Part shown: in pieces, positions 57,808 through 64,000 of the stretch | Numbering within the stretch: the first letter of the stretch is position 1 | How the letters are laid out: every line of letters starts with the position of its first letter | Translations under genes and position numbers: made by a program | Assembly: GCF_000374825.1 (NCBI RefSeq) | Contig: NZ_KB895377.1 | Location: 310,001-374,000 of the forward strand | Reading direction: 5' to 3' | DNA from: Paenibacillus sanguinis 2301083 = DSM 16941 | Lineage (GTDB): Bacteria; Bacillota; Bacilli; Paenibacillales; Paenibacillaceae | DNA length: 64,000 bases | Notes under the pieces: generated by a model | Database searches by the model: none | What the model was told of the DNA's origin: nothing | The model's input: only the letters and a program-made list of their open reading frames with translations

Positions 57808-59993
57808 GCGGGTCTGATTTGTTTTCCCGGCTGGCGCCGTTTATCCAGGAGTACATCTACCGCAAGCAGTGGGATACGCTGCGAGAGGCTCAACTGGAGT
57901 CTGCCCGTGTGCTGTTTGATACACCTCATCACTTGCTCATCGCTTCAGGTACTGCCTCGGGCAAGACGGAGGCGGCTTTCTTTCCAGCGCTGACAGAGCT
58001 GCATGATCGGCCCTCAAGCTCGGTAGGCATCCTTTATATCGGCCCGCTCAAGGCGCTGATTAACGATCAATTTGAGCGAATCAACGAGTTGCTGCGGGAG
58101 GGGGAGGTTCCGGTCTGGCATTGGCATGGCGATGTGGCTCAAGCCGAGAAGACCAAGCTGATGCAGCGTCCTTGCGGGGTGTTGCAGATTACTCCGGAGT
58201 CTCTGGAGGGGCTTCTGATGAATCGCCCCAACGCCATCCCTGCTTTATTTCAGGATTTGCGATACATTATGATCGACGAGGTGCACGCCTTCATGGGGGC
58301 GGACCGGGGCATTCAGGTCATCAGTCAACTGAACCGCCTGGAGCGGATGGCTTCCTGCACACCACGCCGAATCGGCTTGTCTGCAACGCTGAGTGATTAT
58401 GATACTGCAGCTCGCTGGCTGGGAGCAGGGACTCCGCAGCCGGTAGAAGTGGTAGCTCCTGCAGGGGGGAGGAGGCTCAAGCTGTCTGTGGAGCACTTTT
58501 CCTTTCCCGATGCCAGAAATGAGCAGGAAGCGGAGCATCTGGAACTGGCGAAGCAGAATTTTTATAACTACATATATGACCACACTCACTTGAAAAAGGC
58601 GCTGATCTTTACCAACAGTCGCAGCGATGCGGAGCTGACTACGCTGGAGATGCGCCGGATTGCGGCCAAGCGGGAGGAGCGCGATGTATTTCATATCCAT
58701 CACGGGAGTATCTCCGCGATGCTGCGGGAAGAGGCCGAAGCCGCTTTGCGCTCAGGTTCTGGTCCGGCAGTGACCGCGGCAACCGTAACGCTGGAGCTAG
58801 GCATCGACCTTGGCGAATTGGAGCGGGTCATCCAGCTTGGAGCACCTTATAGCTGCTCCAGCTTCGTACAGCGCTTGGGCCGTTCCGGTCGGCGTGAAGA
58901 TCAGGCATCGGAGATGATGTTCCTGTGCGCTGAGGAGGAGGACGAAGAAGCTCAGCTTCCCGCGCGAATGCCCTGGATGCTGCTGCGGGCCATCGCCGTC
59001 ATTGAATTGTATATTCGAGAGCGCTGGGTTGAGCCGATCGCTTTGCGCCATAAGCCTGTAGGGGTGCTGTATCATCAGACGATGAGCATGCTTAAGAGCA
59101 TCGGCGAGGCCGAACCAGCCGAGCTGGCGCGAGCGGTGCTGACGTTGCCTGCTTTTCGCGGCATTGAGCCGGAGGAATACAAGGGACTTCTCCAATATCT
59201 GCTGAAGACCAATCATATAGAGCAGACGGAGGAAGGCACACTGATGATTGGGCTGGGTGGGGAGAAGGTGGTTAACAACTTCCGCTTCTACGCTGTGTTC
59301 AAGGATGACGAGGAGCATGTCGTATATAATGGCTCCGAGGAGATTGGCACCATTACCACGGTGCCGCCGCCCGGCTATTGCTTCTCGCTGGCGGGGAAGC
59401 TGTGGAAGGTCGAGGAGGTGGACAGCAGGCATAAGGCCGTATACGTCAAGGCCTCACGCGGCAAGGTGGATACGCTGTGGGTCGGAGCCGGGGGAGATGT
59501 GCATACCCGGGTCATGCAGAAGATGCGTCAGGTACTGGAGGAACATACACTTTATCCTTATCTCGCTCCCGGGGCGGCGAATCGCTTGGAGAGGGCGCGT
59601 CGTTTGGCCCGGGAAAGCGGTCTGCTGCGCAGTCCCGTAATTCCGGCTGGAGGCGACTCGCTGTTCGTATTGCCATGGGCGGGCAGCAAGCCATTCCGCA
59701 CCCTGGAGCGTTTGCTCAAGCATAACCTGAAGGAGCAGGTGGGCTTAAGGCAAGTAGTGCCTATGGAGCCTTATTATATGGTGATTGCCGGCAAGGCGGG
59801 GGCCGATGAATTGCTGAACAGCATTCGTTCCGAGCTTGCGGCAGCTCCCAGCCCGGAAGCGCTGCTTGACCCGGATGAAGCTCCGTATCTTGGCAAATAT
59901 GATGAGTTTGTGCCCCCCGAATTGGTCCGGCGAGCTTTTGCAACGGATGGACTGGACGTAACCGGTTTGTCCGAGGCGCTGAGCAAGCTATAA
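57804..59993 (+). CDS. Lhr-like DEAD/DEAH-box helicase (BrxHI-like)
   Basis: A 729-residue superfamily 2 helicase. N-terminal RecA domain with LIASGTASGKTEAAFFPAL (Walker A, about 50-68), PLKALINDQ, DEVH box in IMIDEVHAFMG and SAT motif LSATLSDY. The second RecA domain has IFTNSRSDAE, HHGSISAMLREEAE, TAATVTLELGIDLG and QRLGRSGRR, which are Lhr-type motifs. A C-terminal region of about 350 residues (winged-helix and beta-type segments) is shorter than in long Lhr proteins. Start overlaps the ATPase stop (ATGA), so they are co-translated. In BREX this partner is thought to remodel DNA during phage exclusion. Confidence 0.9.
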   Translation: MSGSDLFSRLAPFIQEYIYRKQWDTLREAQLESARVLFDTPHHLLIASGTASGKTEAAFFPALTELHDRPSSSVGILYIGPLKALINDQFERINELLREGEVPVWHWHGDVAQAEKTKLMQRPCGVLQITPESLEGLLMNRPNAIPALFQDLRYIMIDEVHAFMGADRGIQVISQLNRLERMASCTPRRIGLSATLSDYDTAARWLGAGTPQPVEVVAPAGGRRLKLSVEHFSFPDARNEQEAEHLELAKQNFYNYIYDHTHLKKALIFTNSRSDAELTTLEMRRIAAKREERDVFHIHHGSISAMLREEAEAALRSGSGPAVTAATVTLELGIDLGELERVIQLGAPYSCSSFVQRLGRSGRREDQASEMMFLCAEEEDEEAQLPARMPWMLLRAIAVIELYIRERWVEPIALRHKPVGVLYHQTMSMLKSIGEAEPAELARAVLTLPAFRGIEPEEYKGLLQYLLKTNHIEQTEEGTLMIGLGGEKVVNNFRFYAVFKDDEEHVVYNGSEEIGTITTVPPPGYCFSLAGKLWKVEEVDSRHKAVYVKASRGKVDTLWVGAGGDVHTRVMQKMRQVLEEHTLYPYLAPGAANRLERARRLARESGLLRSPVIPAGGDSLFVLPWAGSKPFRTLERLLKHNLKEQVGLRQVVPMEPYYMVIAGKAGADELLNSIRSELAAAPSPEALLDPDEAPYLGKYDEFVPPELVRRAFATDGLDVTGLSEALSKL

Positions 59994-60030
59994 AAAATAC
60001 AGATGTAATCCATCAAAGGAGAAGATAACC

Positions 60031-60678
60031 ATGGCAATAAAATCAAAAATTGTCCTGCCGCAGCTTCCTGTGGATTTAGCTGAAGCCCGGAGAGAAGATT
60101 TGCTGGAAGATGAAGATCATGAACTGGTGAACCGGCTGCTGAGCGGTGTACATATTGAACGCGAGGTTATGGATAAATGCATCTTATCCAAGGTGCTGCT
60201 GCGTAGCTGTTCCTTTGCCCATACCCGGTTTGAGCATATGGATTTGACGGATGTGGTGCTGGAGAACTGCGATTTATCCAATACGGTGCTGCATCGCGGT
60301 ATCATTCATCGCGTTCATTTCAAGGATTGCAAATTAACGGGGCTTAATCTGTCCAAGGCTAATCTGGGTTCGGTTACGTTCGAGAATTGCGTGATGAACC
60401 TGAGCGATTTGGCCGAGGCAGCGCTCAAGCAAGTGCGCTTTGCGGCGTGCTCGCTACAGCATGCCAATTTCTATGGCAGCAAGCTGAAGGACATAAAGTT
60501 TGAAGAATGCCAACTAAATGAGGCCGATTTCAATGAAACGTCGCTGAAAGGCATTGATATCAGCACCTGCACTTATGAGCGAATAGATATCCCGGTGCGG
60601 GCATTGGCTGGCTGTACGGTATCTCCCGAGCAAGCGATTGGCTTCTCCAAGCTGCTGGGGTTGAACATCAAGGATTAA
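60031..60678 (+). CDS. pentapeptide-repeat protein
   Basis: A 215-residue protein with about 25 consecutive pentapeptide units from residue 45 to 175 (CILSKVLLRSCSFAHTRFEH, LTDVVLENCDLSNTVLHRG, LNLSKANLGSVTFENCVMNLS), each with the central Leu/Phe. This gives a right-handed square beta-helix of the type in Qnr/MfpA proteins, which copy the shape of B-DNA. The N-terminal 40 residues are acidic and helical, and the C-terminus forms a short helix. AAAGGAG precedes the ATG at 10 bases. It lies 37 bases after the helicase, in line with the TerB-N unit, and may be its fourth gene, although the link is by position only. Confidence 0.88.
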   Translation: MAIKSKIVLPQLPVDLAEARREDLLEDEDHELVNRLLSGVHIEREVMDKCILSKVLLRSCSFAHTRFEHMDLTDVVLENCDLSNTVLHRGIIHRVHFKDCKLTGLNLSKANLGSVTFENCVMNLSDLAEAALKQVRFAACSLQHANFYGSKLKDIKFEECQLNEADFNETSLKGIDISTCTYERIDIPVRALAGCTVSPEQAIGFSKLLGLNIKD

Positions 60679-60720
60679 CAGTTCAGTTCTAAGTACGACA
60701 TCATACCTTTCTTACCCATG

Positions 60721-60755
60721 ACAAATAGGGACGGAACCCTTCCGCCCCTATTTGT
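60721..60755. terminator. bidirectional terminator
   Basis: ACAAATAGGG-a-CGGAA pairs with TTCCG-cc-CCTATTTGT, between convergent genes. Confidence 0.9.
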
Positions 60756-60763
60756 GCATCAGC

Positions 60764-62008
60764 TTAGTTCACCTTGGTGAGCCGCCATCTTTGGGCATCC
60801 GTGCCGTTGTCCGTCCATTGCTGCACGACCGCACCGTTGGCAGTTGAAGAACTCGACACATCCATAACGAGTCCACTGGCTTTGGAGACCAGCTTGTAGT
60901 AACCTCCGCCTGCATCAACAATTTTCCATCGCTGTGCATCGGTGCCATGGTCGATAACTTGCTGGAGCTGAACGCCACGCTCCGTGGTGCCATATGGCAC
61001 ATCAACGACCAGCCCGCTGTGCATGGCGGTCAGCTTGTAGTAGCCATCGCCCATATGATCCACACGGAAGCGCTGATTGTTGGCGTTATTAGAGGTCCAT
61101 TGGTGCAATTTGGCGCCATCGGCGGTGGAACTGCTTACGACATCAAGCACTTTGCCGCTGACCTTGGAGGTCAACGTATAGACCGCTCCGCTCTCAATAC
61201 CTTGGCCTGGTGAGGCTTGATCCTGATATACTCTCACATAATCGACCAGCATTTGCGCCGGGAATGCAGTAGAGCTATTCGGGCTGCCCGGCCAGTTGCC
61301 ACCAACGGCCAAATTCAGCAGGATAAAAAATGATTTCTGGAATTCTTCGGTATTTCCAACACCATTTGCAATGAGAATTTCATTGTATTGAACGCCATCA
61401 ACGAACCAGCGAATATAGTTGGCGTCCCATTCTATGCTGTATACATGGAATTGTGAAAAGTCGAGATTGCCCGAGGTCCGGCCGAAGTCGGCATGGCCTC
61501 CTGCGTCCCAGTGTACTGTTCCGTGGACGTAGGGGTCATGATTGATGTGCTCCATGATATCAATCTCGCCACAGTAAGGCCACCCCACCGAGCTGATATT
61601 GTCACCCAGCATCCAGAAGGCAGGCCAGATGCCTTGTCCGGTAGGAATTTTAATACGGGCTTCAATTTTGCCGTATTTGAAGCTCTTTAATCCTTGAGTT
61701 TTGATGCGCGCGGAAGTGTAATTCATGCCTCCATAGTTTTCCTTCTGTGCGGTAATGACAAGATTGCCGCCGGTAACCCGGAGGTTTTGTGAGCGGTTGG
61801 TATAATACTGAAGCTCATTATTCCCCCAACCCGATGATCCTGTGCCGATTTCGGCGGTCCAATTGGAGCTATTTAACGAAGAGCCGTTAAATTCATCAGA
61901 CCAGACCAAGTTCCAGTTGGCCGCATTCGCCGTACCAGCGGGTGGTATAAAGGCGATCAGAAGTGTGAAGAGCAGAAATAGGTAGAGAGGTTTACTACAT
62001 TTCAGCAT
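60764..62008 (-). CDS. secreted GH16 beta-1,3(4)-glucanase with ricin-type domain
   Basis: A 414-residue exported enzyme. The signal peptide ends at about residue 29 (GTANA). The GH16 jelly roll spans about 30-265, with nucleophile Glu148, Asp150 and acid/base Glu153 in CGEIDIMEHI; WSDEFNGSSLN and WPAFWMLGDN are the laminarinase-type marks. Residues about 275-414 form a ricin B/CBM13-like beta-trefoil with three repeats (GAKLHQWTSN, GVQLQQVIDH, GAVVQQWTDN), which binds the glucan; the middle QxW is changed to QQV. It degrades laminarin or fungal wall glucan. Expression is probably controlled by the operator at 62115-62126. Confidence 0.95.
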   Translation of the reverse strand: MLKCSKPLYLFLLFTLLIAFIPPAGTANAANWNLVWSDEFNGSSLNSSNWTAEIGTGSSGWGNNELQYYTNRSQNLRVTGGNLVITAQKENYGGMNYTSARIKTQGLKSFKYGKIEARIKIPTGQGIWPAFWMLGDNISSVGWPYCGEIDIMEHINHDPYVHGTVHWDAGGHADFGRTSGNLDFSQFHVYSIEWDANYIRWFVDGVQYNEILIANGVGNTEEFQKSFFILLNLAVGGNWPGSPNSSTAFPAQMLVDYVRVYQDQASPGQGIESGAVYTLTSKVSGKVLDVVSSSTADGAKLHQWTSNNANNQRFRVDHMGDGYYKLTAMHSGLVVDVPYGTTERGVQLQQVIDHGTDAQRWKIVDAGGGYYKLVSKASGLVMDVSSSSTANGAVVQQWTDNGTDAQRWRLTKVN

Positions 62009-62114
62009 TATGCATTCGCTCCTTTAATAGAGTGGGCCTTGCATCCTTCTCTTTTCCTGCTTGCCTGCCGCATGAATATCAAATTTGAAAATATTGACAA
62101 ATGAAAGAAAAAAT

Positions 62115-62126
62115 GATAGCGCTATC
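62115..62126. promoter_or_regulatory. LacI-type operator upstream of the glucanase gene
   Basis: The perfect palindrome GATAGCGCTATC lies 107 bases before the glucanase start. Such TNNTAGCGCTANNA-like sites with a central CG are typical of LacI/GalR-family repressors and catabolite control. No such regulator gene is in the window. Confidence 0.6.
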
Positions 62127-62253
62127 GAATATAGATTACCATTTTGTGATATCATTTACAATTATATTCTTCTCTATTTCGAACATTTTTACATAGATTA
62201 TGAGTGCTGATAAAGGTGTATAATGAATCAAAAATTACAAGGGGGTATTATGA

Positions 62254-62823
62254 ATGAAATATTTTAAGAAGCTGGTGGGAGAGCAGGTCTATCTTTCTCC
62301 AGTCAATCCGGAAGATGTGGAGAGGTATACGGAGTGGCTTAATAATCTTTCTACGACGGTTAAGCTAGGGATGTCCAGAGAGGTATTCGGGCTGCGGCGA
62401 GAGCAGGAGATATTAAATGATATGGCCAAGGAGGGACATCATTTCGCGATTGTCTCCCTACAGACCAATGAGCTACTGGGGAATTGTTCGTTATTTTCCA
62501 TCCATCCCGTTCATCGCACCGCTGAGGTCGGTATATTCATAGGCGAGGAAGCAGCGAGGGGACAAGGCTTTGGAACCGAGGCTTTACAGTTGGTTTGCGA
62601 GTATGGTTTCCAGCTATTGAATCTCCAAAATATTATGCTGCGATTTTTTGAGTTCAACAAGCCCGCTCTTCGGAGCTATGAGAAGGCAGGCTTTCGGATC
62701 ATCGGCCGCCGGACGCAAAGCTACTATGTTAACGGGCACTATTTTGACGAGATTTTCATGGAGATGCTTCCTAAGGATCTGACCGCTTACCATTTAAGCG
62801 ATACTCTGCCGGTCAAGCCTTGA
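62254..62823 (+). CDS. GNAT-family N-acetyltransferase (RimJ/RimL type)
   Basis: A 189-residue transferase with the GNAT fold: YLSPVNPEDVERYTEWLN at the N-terminus, motif A in IGEEAARGQGFGTEAL (acetyl-CoA loop RGQGFG at about 110-115) and the C-terminal NKPALRSYEKAGFRIIGRR typical of RimJ/L and diamine transferases. The acceptor is unknown. CAAGGGGG lies 8-9 bases before the ATG. The stop overlaps the VanZ start (TTGA), giving a two-gene unit. Confidence 0.9.
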   Translation: MKYFKKLVGEQVYLSPVNPEDVERYTEWLNNLSTTVKLGMSREVFGLRREQEILNDMAKEGHHFAIVSLQTNELLGNCSLFSIHPVHRTAEVGIFIGEEAARGQGFGTEALQLVCEYGFQLLNLQNIMLRFFEFNKPALRSYEKAGFRIIGRRTQSYYVNGHYFDEIFMEMLPKDLTAYHLSDTLPVKP

Positions 62824-63266
62824 AGACTTGCAGATTGCCAAGTAAAAAGATAACGGCAGTCCTCCTGACAGGCTATGCTTTATTGCTGGCCTATTGGATG
62901 TTGTTTGGCTTTGGCAGGACGACGCAGGCGTCTTATATGTACAATGTGCTGCCTTTTCATACGATATTCCAGTTCTTTGGGCGTCGGGATTTCCTGTCAA
63001 GCAGCTGGCTGATTAATATCGTGGGGAATGTCGGTGTATTCGTTCCTTTTGGCATCGGCTTGCTCGTTCTGTGTAACGGGAGACTGCGGCTAGCGCTCCC
63101 CCTGTTCCTGCTTGGGGTGCTTGTCCTGGAATTGCTACAGCTTGTCCTGAGAAGAGGCAGCTTTGACGTGGACGATTTTATGCTGAACACAGCCGGCTTT
63201 TTGCTGGGGTATGCGCTGTTCAACCAGCTTCCATGGCTTCGTGGACAACAAAAACAAAAGGAGTGA
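62820..63266 (+). CDS. VanZ-family membrane protein
   Basis: A 148-residue protein with four spans (about 12-32, 60-80, 90-108 and 116-136). NVLPFHTIFQFF, NIVGNVGVFVPFGIGL, ELLQLVLRRGSFDVDDFMLNTAGFLLGY are the standard VanZ-like segments; family members are linked to low-level teicoplanin resistance but most are of unknown role. The TTG at 62820 overlaps the stop of the GNAT gene and has no strong ribosome binding site, consistent with translational coupling. Confidence 0.88.
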   Translation: MKTCRLPSKKITAVLLTGYALLLAYWMLFGFGRTTQASYMYNVLPFHTIFQFFGRRDFLSSSWLINIVGNVGVFVPFGIGLLVLCNGRLRLALPLFLLGVLVLELLQLVLRRGSFDVDDFMLNTAGFLLGYALFNQLPWLRGQQKQKE

Positions 63267-63303
63267 GCATCTATTCCACAGCCAGCATAGTCGCGAGGAG
63301 ATT

Positions 63304-63343
63304 AGGCCCGCCTATCGCATAAAGCGCTTTGGCAGGCCTTTTT
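63304..63343 (+). terminator. terminator after the VanZ gene
   Basis: AGGCCcGCC pairs with GGCaGGCCT across an 18-base loop and is followed by TTTT. Confidence 0.75.
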
Positions 63344-63479
63344 GGTGTTGCCTTAAATCCATATCTCTGAATTAAGCATTTACTTCATATCGTATTTTGC
63401 CTAAGATTGAGGGAGTTGAAGCAAAAAGAGAGCCGGATTTGGTTTTATGAGGCATAGGATGGGAACAGGGGGCATTCAT

Positions 63480-64000
63480 TTGACATATACACATCTTTTA
63501 TTTGACGCCGACGATACGTTGTTTGATTATCCGAAGGCGGAGAGCAGCGCTCTGTTAGGCACGCTGGAATACGAGGGGCTGCCCGGTACGGTAGAGGTGA
63601 TGGAAGCTTATCAAATCATTAACCAGCAGCTTTGGCGGGAGTTTGAACAGGGTACAGTGACATTGGCATCCCTAAGAACAGAACGTTTTGCTCGTTTGTT
63701 CACACAGCTTGGATGGAAGACACGTTCCGAGGTGGAGCTAATCAGTGAATACTATCTGGATCGGCTGGGAGAGGGACATGATCTGATCGACGGCGCTTAT
63801 GATATTTGCTCAACGTTAACCCGGTCCGGGTATCGCTTGTCCATTATCACCAATGGGATCAAAAAGGTGCAGACGAGCCGTATTGCCAAATCGGCACTGA
63901 ACGGAATGTTTGAGCAGATTATCGTATCTGAGGACACCGAGTATCAGAAGCCGCATCCGGGTATCTTCGACTACGCTTTCAGCAAGCTGGGTATCGCCGA
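63480..64000 (+). CDS. HAD-family hydrolase (YjjG/YfnB-like), 3' end cut by window
   Basis: The frame starts at TTG 63480 with AGGGGG 7 bases upstream and runs off the window after 173 codons. HAD motif I is LLFDADDTLFDY (nucleophile Asp10), motif II SIITNG near 122 and motif III region QKPHPGIFDYAF near 156, with a helical C1 cap between about 17 and 90. This is the pattern of the YjjG/YfnB subgroup of pyrimidine nucleotidases (dUMP, dTMP and non-canonical nucleotides). Motif IV lies beyond the window. Confidence 0.88.
   Translation, partial: MTYTHLLFDADDTLFDYPKAESSALLGTLEYEGLPGTVEVMEAYQIINQQLWREFEQGTVTLASLRTERFARLFTQLGWKTRSEVELISEYYLDRLGEGHDLIDGAYDICSTLTRSGYRLSIITNGIKKVQTSRIAKSALNGMFEQIIVSEDTEYQKPHPGIFDYAFSKLGIA

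Noticed and set aside
54679..59993. Complete BREX system
   Set aside because: No pglX, pglZ, brxA/B/C or pglW-type genes lie nearby; only the ATPase and helicase types are shared.

Overview
The window reads as chromosomal DNA of a low-to-mid GC endospore-forming Firmicute, most probably Paenibacillus or a close relative. The evidence is gene content and style: a secreted GH16 glucanase with a ricin-type domain, a decayed cyclodextrin glucanotransferase, MmyB-type and AraC/GyrI regulators, a NikABCDE locus, very strong GGAGG ribosome binding sites, and frequent TTG/GTG starts. No rRNA, tRNA or CRISPR array was seen. This assignment is inference from protein families; no database search was run.

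Layout. 1-4.5 kb: the edge of an AT-rich segment, a MerR regulator with a beta-lactamase-fold serine hydrolase, and the wreck of an acyltransferase gene inside repeat-rich DNA. 4.5-8.7 kb: a hypothetical protein, a TPR protein, an AraC/GyrI regulator and a secreted HEVAH protease carrying beta/gamma-crystallin repeats. 8.8-13.9 kb: a four-gene catabolic unit (permease, hydantoinase/oxoprolinase, HEIFH protein, GntR/FCD regulator) behind a promoter studded with CATGTTA half-sites. 14-24 kb: pentapeptide protein, CGTase relic, glycosyltransferase plus UDP-sugar dehydrogenase, nucleotidyltransferase, Rrf2 regulator, macro-domain relic, malic enzyme, a catalytically damaged tyrosine recombinase, a cold-shock protein and HU. 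24-28 kb: fatty acid desaturase, glutamine amidotransferase, FabF-like synthase and an MmyB-like regulator.

28-33 kb is a leftward chemosensory operon (HD-GYP, CheW, CheA, MCP) with no CheY, CheB or CheR. It abuts a 1.14 kb unit holding an intact tyrosine recombinase between perfect 25-bp inverted repeats built like Xer/dif sites (33032-34175). 34.5-41 kb holds a nonsense-interrupted MATE gene, a structured repeat and nikABCDE. 41-46 kb carries a HxlR/nitroreductase pair, a PepSY membrane protein, a thioredoxin-reductase-like flavoprotein, a FeoB fragment and a NUDIX hydrolase. 46-52 kb is a second nickel/peptide-type ABC operon whose binding-protein gene is frameshifted, ending in a methyltransferase.

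52-64 kb: glutamate racemase, a lipoprotein, a second copy of the structured repeat, an M50 protease, then a tightly coupled TerB-N / BrxD-like ATPase / Lhr-like helicase module that resembles parts of BREX and Ter systems without their modification genes. It is followed by a pentapeptide protein, GH16 glucanase, GNAT, VanZ and a HAD hydrolase cut by the window end.

The strongest candidates for something not well described are the recombinase unit with dif-like inverted ends, the dispersed structured repeat (35911-35996 and 53726-53809), and the TerB-N/BrxD/helicase trio. The window also holds many broken genes. Several breaks are single-base events that could be either real decay or sequencing error.
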